Positions 1 through 6,782 of a DNA stretch of 7,693 nucleotides are shown in pieces. Position 1 is the first letter of the stretch. Every line of letters begins with the position of its first letter. The notes beneath the pieces were generated by a model that was not told the origin of the DNA, did not search any database, and saw only the letters and a list, made by a program, of their open reading frames with translations. This DNA comes from Candidatus Kapaibacterium sp. (lineage in GTDB: Bacteria; Bacteroidota; Ignavibacteria; Kapaibacteriales; UBA2268), in contig JAQIDA010000116.1 of assembly GCA_027858275.1 (NCBI GenBank), forward strand, positions 1 to 7,693, read 5' to 3'. A program made the position numbers and the translations under genes.

Positions 1-237
1 AAGAAAGTTCGTCCGCCTTCAATAGTCTTCGTGGTTGACGGCAAAAAAGTTGTGAAAACAGAAGTCAAAACCGGACTCAGCGACAAAGGATACATAGAAA
101 TAAAATCCGGTATCGAAGAAGGACAAGAAGTTGTCAGCGGCAGCTTCATGGCAGTCAGCAAGAAACTCTATGACGGCGCGACGATTAAAGTGAAGAAGAA
201 AAAGAAGAAGAGACGTTTTGGGAAGAAGGAAGAGTAA
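1..237 (+). CDS. Efflux periplasmic adaptor (HlyD/MacA-type), C-terminal end, partial
   Basis: Only the last 78 codons are present. The frame is open from base 1, so the start lies upstream of the window; the GTG at 31 is an internal valine codon, not a start. The segment reads IVFVVDGKKVVKTEVKTG, then GYIEIKSGIEEGQEVVSG, then YDGATIKV. This is the typical membrane-proximal beta-strand end of RND/ABC efflux adaptors, where 'GL.dG..VEI.sGL.eGd.VV..g' is conserved. Such adaptors are anchored in the inner membrane and link a transporter to an outer-membrane TolC-like channel. The next genes encode a MacB-like ATPase and permeases, which supports a MacA-like role. An oddity is the very basic tail after the domain, with ten Lys/Arg in the stretch KVKKKKKKRRFGKKEE. 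The family and direction are secure; the substrate is unknown. Confidence 0.85.
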   Translation, partial: KKVRPPSIVFVVDGKKVVKTEVKTGLSDKGYIEIKSGIEEGQEVVSGSFMAVSKKLYDGATIKVKKKKKKRRFGKKEE

Positions 238-240
238 GAG

Positions 241-338
241 CCACCCAGCTGCAAGGCGGCACCCCGCCTCGGAGCAGGAGGGGAGTTTGAAGAATCTTAT
301 CTTGTTCCCCCGCCTGTGAAGAGGGGGTTAGGGAGTGG
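241..338. repeat. REP/BIME-like element with two tandem G/C-rich hairpins
   Basis: The spacer between the adaptor and the ATPase (238-395) holds two imperfect hairpins of the same design. The first pairs ccccgcct (262-269) with aggagggg (276-283) around a 6-nt loop, with one mismatch. The second has ccccc (307-311) facing ggggg (323-327), with a partly paired interior and the same 'ccccgcct' arm sequence. The outer edges, ccaccc (241-246) and gggagtgg (331-338), are also inverted relative to each other with one bulged base. No T-run follows either hairpin, so this is unlikely to be a strong intrinsic terminator. The design resembles dispersed intergenic palindromic elements. Genome-wide copies cannot be tested from one window. 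In the operon mRNA it could act as a processing or stability element. Confidence 0.45.
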
Positions 339-395
339 TCCTTCTCTTAAGAAACGAGAAAAAATAATTCTCTAACATAATTTGAAAAAAAGAAA

Positions 396-1136
396 ATGAC
401 AGATTCGAATAAAATAATCATAGATATTGAGAATATCGCGAAAATCTATAAGATGGGTTTTGAAATAGTCCATGCCTTGCGTAAAGTGAGTCTCAAAATT
501 CGGCAGAATGAATATCTTGCAATAATCGGCCCTTCAGGATCCGGGAAATCAACACTGATGAACATTCTCGGGTGCCTTGATACTCCCACACTCGGGAATT
601 ATCATTTCAAAGAAAAAGATGTAAATTTTATGGATGATAATGATGTTGCGGAGATTAGAAATCAGGAAATTGGGTTTGTATTTCAGACTTTCAATTTGCT
701 TGCACGGTCAACAGCTGCGAAAAATGTTGAACTTCCTCTTGTTTACGGAGGCGTTACTGCTTCCGAAAGAAAACAACGTGCCGAACAAACATTGATAAAC
801 GTAGGTCTCGGAGATCGTATGGATCACAAGCCCAATGAGCTTTCGGGCGGTCAGCGTCAGAGAGTCGCTGTAGCCAGAGCTTTAGTGACTAATCCCTCAA
901 TAATTCTCGCCGATGAACCTACGGGTAATCTTGATACTAAAACCGGCGTTGAGATTATGAAGCTATTCAACGATCTATGGGAAAAAGGAAACACAATAAT
1001 TGTGGTTACTCACGAAGAATCCGTTGCCAAGCACGCTCACAGAATTATTCGTCTTCGTGACGGTCTGATCGAATGTGATGAAGTCAACGACAATCCCGCT
1101 CACGATTTTGAAATAAAAGAAATAATCGAAAGCTAA
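396..1136 (+). CDS. ABC transporter ATP-binding protein, MacB/LolD class
   Basis: This is a complete 246-residue stand-alone ATPase. It should hydrolyse ATP at the cytoplasmic face and drive the two permeases encoded next to it. All core motifs are intact: Walker A GPSGSGKST (45-53), Q-loop glutamine 97 in GFVFQTFNLL, signature LSGGQ (149-153) followed by RQRVAVARAL, Walker B IILADE (169-174), D-loop NLD (178-180) and switch histidine 206 in VVTHE. The segment FNLLARSTAAKNVELPLVYGGV is characteristic of the MacB/LolD/FtsE-like branch, which drives periplasmic conformational work rather than classical substrate import. A polar, acidic tail of about 20 residues follows the fold. The ATG at 396 has only an A-rich leader (gaaaaaaagaaa) and no clear Shine-Dalgarno sequence. 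The permease follows 34 bp after the stop. The family is secure; LolD versus MacB cannot be split by motif, but the MacA-like adaptor favours efflux. Confidence 0.95.
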   Translation: MTDSNKIIIDIENIAKIYKMGFEIVHALRKVSLKIRQNEYLAIIGPSGSGKSTLMNILGCLDTPTLGNYHFKEKDVNFMDDNDVAEIRNQEIGFVFQTFNLLARSTAAKNVELPLVYGGVTASERKQRAEQTLINVGLGDRMDHKPNELSGGQRQRVAVARALVTNPSIILADEPTGNLDTKTGVEIMKLFNDLWEKGNTIIVVTHEESVAKHAHRIIRLRDGLIECDEVNDNPAHDFEIKEIIES

Positions 1137-1170
1137 AATTTATTTATGTCTTATGAAGCCATGATATATA

Positions 1171-2415
1171 ATGTTTAACGAACTCGGCGAAACAATAAAA
1201 ATCGCTTTTGACGCGATAAGAACTGCGAAACTCAGATCAATGCTGGCGTCGCTCGGAGTCGTTATAGGTATCTCATTTGTCATTCTGATGGGTTGGATAC
1301 TGACCGGTTTGGACAATGCCATGCAGGATACTTTCGACATGATCGGTACCGATATGCTCTATATAGACAAACACAATTGGGCGGGCGGCTCGAATTGGAA
1401 AGAAATGCGTCAGAGAAAAGATATTACCTTAAATCAAGCGAAAGACTTTTGTGAAAGAATTGAATCCGCCGAAATAGCCGTCCCTGTCATCAGAACACGG
1501 AGGTCGCAGATAAAATATAAGGGGCAAGCCTATCAAGCAAGTTTCATCGGGACGGTAAGCGAACATTCAATAATTTCCTCCAAAAATATAGCTTCCGGCA
1601 GATTTTTTACCGGCTTCGAAGATAACTTATCCGCCAATGTAATGGTGATAGGACACAAAATAGCCGAGACAGTCTTCCCGAATGAAGAGCCTATCGGTAA
1701 AATTATAAAAATCAAAGGTCGAAAACTTGAGATTATCGGAGTAATGAAAAAGCAAGGGACTATGATGATGGATTTCGTTGATCTGCAATGCTATGTGCCG
1801 ATCAAAAAATTCTTGAGTATTTACGGCCGAGACAGATCTTTTGAAATTGCAGTGAAAGCAGGCAGCGAAGAAAAATTAGACGAAGTGCGCGACGAAGCAC
1901 AGGGATTATTCCGTGAAATACGAAATCTAAAACCATGGGCAAAAGACGATTTCTCTATAAATGAAACCAAAGCTTTTGAAGAGATGGTCAAATCTGTTCG
2001 TACTACTGTGTGGAGTATAGGCCTGCTTATGACAGGTCTGTCGTTCATTGTAGGCATAATCGGGATTATCAATATTATGTTCGTCTCTGTCACGGAGAGA
2101 ACAAAAGAAATAGGCGTTCGTAAGGCGGTAGGAGCTAAGAAGCGTTCAATATGGCTGCAATTTATAATTGAATCGGCAGTATTGTGTTTTTCCGGCGCGC
2201 TTATATCATTGATAATGTGTTCTGTCCTCGTCTTTGCCGTAGCGACAATATTGCCGCAGTCCGTTCCGGAAGTTTCATTCCTGTCGCCGACTTTGTCGTA
2301 TGAATTATTGATAACGGCATCTCTTGTATCTATTTTTGTCGGTATTGTTGCGGGACTGATACCTGCCGTCAGAGCGGCTAATATGGATCCGGTTATCGCT
2401 ATAAGATCGGATTAG
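1171..2415 (+). CDS. MacB/FtsX-type ABC permease, first copy
   Basis: This 414-residue inner-membrane permease has the four-helix MacB layout. TM1 is at about 24-46, followed by a large periplasmic MacB-PCD-like domain (about 47-278), then TM2 at about 281-304, TM3 at about 331-361 and TM4 at about 378-400. After TM2 comes the conserved cytoplasmic segment TERTKEIGVRKAVGAKK (308-324), expected to touch the ATPase. The C-terminus PAVRAANMDPVIAIR matches the family's usual 'P..rAa.ldPi.alR' ending, although the final residues are RSD instead of the common RYE. No ATPase is fused to the N-terminus, unlike E. coli MacB; the separate ATPase just upstream takes that role. The start at 1171 gives a normal N-terminus (MFNELGETIKIAFDAIRTAKLR) and has no visible Shine-Dalgarno sequence. 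Substrate unknown. Confidence 0.93.
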   Translation: MFNELGETIKIAFDAIRTAKLRSMLASLGVVIGISFVILMGWILTGLDNAMQDTFDMIGTDMLYIDKHNWAGGSNWKEMRQRKDITLNQAKDFCERIESAEIAVPVIRTRRSQIKYKGQAYQASFIGTVSEHSIISSKNIASGRFFTGFEDNLSANVMVIGHKIAETVFPNEEPIGKIIKIKGRKLEIIGVMKKQGTMMMDFVDLQCYVPIKKFLSIYGRDRSFEIAVKAGSEEKLDEVRDEAQGLFREIRNLKPWAKDDFSINETKAFEEMVKSVRTTVWSIGLLMTGLSFIVGIIGIINIMFVSVTERTKEIGVRKAVGAKKRSIWLQFIIESAVLCFSGALISLIMCSVLVFAVATILPQSVPEVSFLSPTLSYELLITASLVSIFVGIVAGLIPAVRAANMDPVIAIRSD

Positions 2416-2453
2416 AGTGACCCGAAATTGAAAAACAAAAGCAGAATTAAAAC

Positions 2454-3689
2454 ATGAATATAATTGAAAGTATACTGCTCGCTCTCGGAGCAATCGCGCA
2501 AAACAAGTTGCGATCATTCTTTACTCTGCTGAGTATCGCGATCGGGATATTCGCTATTATTGGAGTAGGTACACTTGTCAGCTCTATGGAATCCGCTATA
2601 TTTACTGAGATGGACGCTATGGGCGAAAATTCATTTATCGTTTCTCAAAGACCGTCAATGATTACTTCCGGGCGAGAATGGCGAAAATACAGTAAGCGTA
2701 AGCCTATCACTTATTCTCAAGCAGAACACCTTAAAGATGAGATGCAAACCGCTGAAATGATTACGGTCCAATCATCTGCCGGAGGGCATACGGTGATCAA
2801 CGGAAACAACAAAACAAACGGCGATGTTAATGTAGCAGGAACAGATGAGAACTTCTTTGAAGTTTTCAATTTTGGAATAGCCGAAGGTCGCGGATTGACT
2901 AAAGAGGATATTACTTTTAACAGAAATGTGATAGTGCTCGGCAACGATATTGCTGTCAAATGTTTTCCGGACGGAAGCTCTCCGATTAATGAAAGAGTTA
3001 AAATCAAGAATCAAACATATACTGTTATAGGTCTGTTGAGTATTAAAGGCGCAATGTTTGGACAAAGCCAAGATAATATGGTGCTGATCCCCGTAACTAA
3101 TTATCTCAAATATTTCTCCAACAAATGGAACGAATCCCTGCGTGTGACCATAAAATCCGACAGCCGCGATAACATGGATGATTGCATGGACGAGACAATA
3201 GGACTGCTCCGAACAGTTAGAAACGTTAAACCTTGGGAGCAAAATGATTTTGAAATTGAAACCAACGAATTCATCACTGAGCAATTTTCGAGTTTCACTA
3301 AATATATCAGCTTTTTCGGTTTAGCTTGCGGCGGATTCGCTTTGCTTGCTGCCGGAGTCGGTATTATGAATATCATGCTTATATCAGTCAAAGAGCGTAC
3401 CCGCGAAATCGGTCTGCGTAAAGCAGTTGGAGCCAAAAAGAATTGGATCGTCATTCAATTTATTATCGAGACTATTACATTATGTCAGGTGGGAGGAGCG
3501 TTCGGAGTAGTCGGCGGCTTCCTCGCTGCGTCCCTGCTGAGTATGCAGATTGAGCTGACACTGGTAGTCCCGATGGGTTGGATACTGTTCTCTGTAGGGG
3601 TCTGCACATTCCTCGGCGTTACATTCGGAGCCTATCCGGCGTGGAAAGCTGCGAAGCTAGATCCTATTGAGGCCTTGAGGTATGAATAG
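2454..3689 (+). CDS. MacB/FtsX-type ABC permease, second copy
   Basis: This 411-residue permease is paralogous to the one just upstream, with the same plan: TM1 at about 22-44, a periplasmic domain at about 45-282, TM2 at about 284-309, TM3 at about 333-363 and TM4 at about 373-395. The post-TM2 segment KERTREIGLRKAVGAKK (313-329) and the C-terminus PAWKAAKLDPIEALRYE are close to family consensus. Both permeases share R-N-[LV]-K-P-W-x-x-[DN]-D-F near the end of the periplasmic domain (residues 251-261 and 256-266), which supports duplication from a common ancestor. They have diverged clearly elsewhere, so a heterodimer in one transporter is the simplest reading; two alternative homodimers are also possible. 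The gene starts 38 bp after the previous stop with an A-rich leader and is the last gene of the operon. Confidence 0.93.
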   Translation: MNIIESILLALGAIAQNKLRSFFTLLSIAIGIFAIIGVGTLVSSMESAIFTEMDAMGENSFIVSQRPSMITSGREWRKYSKRKPITYSQAEHLKDEMQTAEMITVQSSAGGHTVINGNNKTNGDVNVAGTDENFFEVFNFGIAEGRGLTKEDITFNRNVIVLGNDIAVKCFPDGSSPINERVKIKNQTYTVIGLLSIKGAMFGQSQDNMVLIPVTNYLKYFSNKWNESLRVTIKSDSRDNMDDCMDETIGLLRTVRNVKPWEQNDFEIETNEFITEQFSSFTKYISFFGLACGGFALLAAGVGIMNIMLISVKERTREIGLRKAVGAKKNWIVIQFIIETITLCQVGGAFGVVGGFLAASLLSMQIELTLVVPMGWILFSVGVCTFLGVTFGAYPAWKAAKLDPIEALRYE

Positions 3690-3710
3690 GGTAGGGGTTT
3701 GTTTTCTTCG

Positions 3711-3749
3711 ATGGATTCCACTTTCTTTAGTGGATCCCATCTTCTTTTT
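3711..3749 (+). terminator. Probable intrinsic terminator of the efflux operon
   Basis: An imperfect hairpin begins 21 bases after the second permease's stop. The arm atggattccact (3711-3722) faces agtggatcccat (3729-3740) across a 6-nt loop. The outer 4 and inner 5 base pairs are perfect, and the centre has small offset bulges. A T-rich tract, cttcttttt (3741-3749), follows at once, as expected for a terminator acting on + strand transcription. There is no matching T-run for the opposite strand. Confidence 0.55.
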
Positions 3750-3764
3750 GCGTTCCCTGCTGTC

Positions 3765-3846
3765 CGGAAACCTTGCCGAGGGTAAAGAAACCCTCGGAAG
3801 GTAAGAGCCAATAATGCTATACAGTAATACCTTCGGAAGGTTTCCG
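3765..3846. repeat. Three-armed inverted repeat with two exclusive folds, between convergent genes
   Basis: Arm 1 (3765-3783) can pair with arm 2 (3790-3802): ccgagggt/accctcgg is a perfect 8-bp stem with a 6-nt loop, extended by acctt/aaggt across a single bulged G at 3775. Arm 1 can instead pair with arm 3 (3829-3846): cggaaacctt/aaggtttccg is a perfect 10 bp, followed past the same bulged G by eight more pairs including one G-T. Arms 2 and 3 are near-identical direct copies (accctcggaaggt and accttcggaaggt, 12 of 13 identical). Arm 3 abuts the stop codon of the minus-strand gene, so the structure would be the first thing in that gene's 3' untranslated region. A terminator or mRNA 3'-end stabiliser is likely, but no U-tract directly follows it on either strand. 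It may also be a decayed dispersed repeat. Confidence 0.6.
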
Positions 3847-6444
3847 TTATCTAATCAACGTCATTTTGCCGCTTACAGATTTATTCCCGATATTGAGTTT
3901 ATAAACATAAACCGAAGGCAGCACTTGCCCGCCGTTATTATTTGTTGCATCCCATTTCACTGAGAAAACGCCTTCGCCCATTCTTTCATTAAGCAAAGTC
4001 TTGATAAGATCTCCGGCGAGATTATATATTTTCAATTCTACAATTTCATCTCCGAGAGACGGGGGAACCGTGAATGCAATTGAAGTTGAAACATTAAACG
4101 GATTAGGATAATTCAATGTTTTAATAATCGCTTCAGGCATTGGCTCCTCATCAACGCCTGTTATTTGATAATTCAATATCGTATATTCGCCTTTGTCGTT
4201 TCCTAACTCATCGGCCATATATAGATTTGTAAATGCCGGTTTCAGAGCTGATTTATATAAAGTTGTCCATTCTTCATCGGTCAATCGTTCAAAGTTATTT
4301 GTAGTATATTCATAGTAACTGAGGACCGGGCCTATATAAGCTCTGCCGTCAGTGACAATAGTAGCGAGATTAACATTACCTGTTCCTGCATGAAGAACCC
4401 AGCCTACCATGTTCCCGTATTCATCGGTCGGGGCAGTATGGAAGTCCGCTACGAGGTGATCAGGAGGAAGTTTTGAGCAATCGACATTTTTATTGTAACT
4501 ATCGCATTTCATACCTTTAAACAATCGAATATACCATCCATCCATTTGGGAATAATCAACACATCCGTCTACTTCAGCGATATGCAGCATGGCCTTTAAA
4601 AAAGCAGTCTCATTAGTTGATAATGTTGTGTTGCTTAATTGTTTTTCAGCAATGGCGGATAAAGTATCACAAGTATTTGAAAAATGTTTCATCAATTTAA
4701 GATTGCCGTCCCAATTGGGAGTAGGCGATATTTTTTCCAGAGCGTCATGGGTTGTTTCCGCCATCTGAGCTGCTGCAGCGAAAAACTTCGGAACAGGCTC
4801 AACATATGAATAAGGGAAGCTACATAACGGAATTCCGGTTGTATACGGTTGCTTGGCATACAAGATAAAATCATGGCGGAGCTCAGCCCAGCTCGCGAGT
4901 TGTGTCGTCATTGTCTTCTGCCACCAAGCGGCTGTCTGTGCGAATGCGGGAAGCTTTGTTCTGTCTTTTGGGGGATTAAGAGCGCGAATCATATTCAGCC
5001 AAGATGAATATGTCGTTTCTTTCCAGAATTCATCTTCGTAACCGTTTATTAAGTATCTTAGACCCGCTAAGTTTTGAGAATATTTAAATTTCTCCAATTC
5101 TGCCGGAAGAAGCTGAGCAGCTGCGTCATTACCGAGAGCAAACAGAATGTCGGATGTTTTAGGAACCATTCGCCTGATATAGTCTTTAACGGTTTCTAAA
5201 TCTTCTTCATATTCAAGAATTTTATCATAAACTACATTGCCTGTTAAAAAACCGTCTAATATCGGTCGCTGACCAAACAGGAGCATTGATGCCTGCGGAT
5301 TAACAAACAAAGAGTCAGACTCTTGGTCAGGTCGAGGAGTTGAGTATACCAACTGGGAATTATACAATTGATTGGCGGAACTGAGCTCCATAGCTCTCTC
5401 TCTGTATCTAGTGCATAATTGAAAGTCAGTCAGTTCGGAAGCGTCCGAAATATCAAGTTCATTTAGAACTTCTGCTATTTCCCATACATTGATATTATCC
5501 TGTCTTCCGATTAGAGACTTCATGATTTCATTAATTGACTTTAACTTGTCCGATGCACCGGTGTTGACAGTAGCCTCAGCGATCAAAGCTGAAAGAATCG
5601 TCATTCGTTGTATTTCTTGTGTAGTGTATTTTTTGACATTTCTGTCTTCATAAACGCCGATTGGTTTATTTAGGAATATTTCTGATCGACCGAGCCACAT
5701 CATAGATCTGAAATACATCTTTAATTTGTTACTGTGAGTATAATGACCTCTTGGCTTTAATTGGCTAAAGTCATATTCTCTGAAAGTCTCATTTGAAAAC
5801 AATAGAATTGTCTCCATATCTAAAGCTGCTATCTTCGTCATGACTTCAGTTATCATTGGATTTGACTCAACGAAATTTGGCGAAGCATTGCCGGTAAGCA
5901 GTCTTCGAGCAACTGTTATGTACATGTCGGCGTCCGACAAAGCCAGATTATATACATCGTTATTGCTTTTTATACTCTTCTGTCCGATATATCCACTGAT
6001 TTCTGATAGGGCACTGTCCAATTTTTTATAAAGAATCCTTTCTTCAGTATATTCCAGTATCTTATCGAAAGAATAGTGCATGGCATGGGTAATAGCGTCT
6101 GCCGAGACGTAAACAGGAAGGTCTTTATAGTATATATCGTACAATGCCTTCTGGAAAGAATTATATTGAAATCTCTCCGTTACCATAAACCCGTGATTGC
6201 CGATTAGGTTTTTCTCGTGATGCGTTAATGAATAATCTTTGCTGATTTCATAAAAAAATTCTGCCTTTGAATAGTCTGTTTTGGCGTATCGCTCAAAGTT
6301 CCCTGCGGGGAACTCAGCGAACAGTTCAGCAGGAGTCATGTTCTTGTGAGACTCAAGGTATAGACGATATTCCTCAACATCGAATCGTTCGTCAGCAAGA
6401 GCAGTGCAAGTTATTGCGAAGAAAATTAGTAGTAATTTTTTCAT
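3847..6444 (-). CDS. Secreted DUF3160-family protein with T9SS sorting domain
   Basis: The start was set at 6444, giving 865 residues, because it yields a good Sec signal peptide: MKKLLLIFFAITCTALA, with likely signal peptidase I cleavage before DERF. The frame stays open for 33 codons upstream to 6543, but that would bury the signal. A weak GGGA lies about 8 bases before the ATG. The body matches my recollection of the DUF3160 family: VYVSADAITHAMHYSFDKIL (111-130), FGQRPILDGF (390-399), SWAELRHDFILYAKQPY (518-534), VADFHTAP (665-672), GTGNVNLATIV (687-697) and YIGPVLSYYEY (703-713). Residues 778-865 form a T9SS type A C-terminal domain starting NYPNPFN and ending SGKMTLIR, so the protein should cross the outer membrane and be displayed or released. 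No LxxC lipobox is present. DUF3160 has no established function that I know of. The gene is monocistronic and convergent with the efflux operon. Confidence 0.85.
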   Translation of the reverse strand: MKKLLLIFFAITCTALADERFDVEEYRLYLESHKNMTPAELFAEFPAGNFERYAKTDYSKAEFFYEISKDYSLTHHEKNLIGNHGFMVTERFQYNSFQKALYDIYYKDLPVYVSADAITHAMHYSFDKILEYTEERILYKKLDSALSEISGYIGQKSIKSNNDVYNLALSDADMYITVARRLLTGNASPNFVESNPMITEVMTKIAALDMETILLFSNETFREYDFSQLKPRGHYTHSNKLKMYFRSMMWLGRSEIFLNKPIGVYEDRNVKKYTTQEIQRMTILSALIAEATVNTGASDKLKSINEIMKSLIGRQDNINVWEIAEVLNELDISDASELTDFQLCTRYRERAMELSSANQLYNSQLVYSTPRPDQESDSLFVNPQASMLLFGQRPILDGFLTGNVVYDKILEYEEDLETVKDYIRRMVPKTSDILFALGNDAAAQLLPAELEKFKYSQNLAGLRYLINGYEDEFWKETTYSSWLNMIRALNPPKDRTKLPAFAQTAAWWQKTMTTQLASWAELRHDFILYAKQPYTTGIPLCSFPYSYVEPVPKFFAAAAQMAETTHDALEKISPTPNWDGNLKLMKHFSNTCDTLSAIAEKQLSNTTLSTNETAFLKAMLHIAEVDGCVDYSQMDGWYIRLFKGMKCDSYNKNVDCSKLPPDHLVADFHTAPTDEYGNMVGWVLHAGTGNVNLATIVTDGRAYIGPVLSYYEYTTNNFERLTDEEWTTLYKSALKPAFTNLYMADELGNDKGEYTILNYQITGVDEEPMPEAIIKTLNYPNPFNVSTSIAFTVPPSLGDEIVELKIYNLAGDLIKTLLNERMGEGVFSVKWDATNNNGGQVLPSVYVYKLNIGNKSVSGKMTLIR

Positions 6445-6782
6445 AGCGACATCCCGAGTGTGTGAATAGATAAATAAATTATTAAGATATACGTGAAAAT
6501 CGTTCTTGTTCTTAAGACAATTCTTAACGAAAACCGGGTACAAAATATTTATTTTTTATCATTTGTCAGTACAGTTGCAACTAACTCTAATACTTGAAAA
6601 TCTGTTAAAAACTCCGATACAAAGACTCAACAGTATCTGAATTTCAGTCATACTATATATTTAATGACACTCGAACACAAAATTAGTCTCAATATTTATT
6701 CAAAAAAAACAAAATCAAACCCAAATAATTTACTATATTGAACAATGATTGTGATTGTAAAATTTGGTCGGTTAGAATTGTT
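6445..6782. other. Divergent AT-rich intergenic region (338 bp)
   Basis: This gap lies between two divergent starts and must carry both promoters. I could not identify either with confidence: no good match to the Bacteroidota -7 box (TAnnTTTG) paired with a -33 TTTG, nor a sigma70-type pair, stands out. Two small symmetrical sites are visible. One is an imperfect palindrome, ttgttcttaagacaa (6506-6520), 62-76 bases before the DUF3160 start. The other is a perfect 10-bp palindrome, agttgcaact (6573-6582). The part up to 6543 is an open upstream extension of the DUF3160 frame but is better read as 5' untranslated sequence. An ATG at 6745 opens a 39-residue frame that runs out of phase into the next gene and looks spurious. 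No RNA gene was recognised. Confidence 0.6.

Noticed and set aside
234..243. 10-mer gtaagagcca repeated at 3801-3810 in another intergenic region
   Set aside because: Many shared 10-mers are expected by chance in a 7.7-kb window, and the surrounding sequence does not match.
1140..1340. 66-residue minus-strand frame at the start of permease 1, and similar ones at 1533-1715, 1821-2093, 2305-2517, 2717-3007 and 3101-3454
   Set aside because: All are antisense shadows of the permease genes, without plausible starts, domains or independent context.
2772..3284. 170-residue open frame on the minus strand
   Set aside because: It lies wholly inside the second permease gene, which has clear family motifs; the antisense translation shows no recognisable domain.
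4692..4874. Small frames inside the DUF3160 gene (also 4853-5041 and 5840-6031)
   Set aside because: They overlap a well-supported 865-codon gene in other frames and show no coding signature.
6445..6543. N-terminal extension of the DUF3160 frame by 33 codons
   Set aside because: It would place 33 polar residues before a textbook Sec signal peptide; the internal methionine at 6444 gives a standard exported protein.
6615..6640. gatac...gtatc inverted repeat in the divergent intergenic region
   Set aside because: It is a 5-bp stem with a 12-nt loop and no T-run; too weak to call a terminator or operator.
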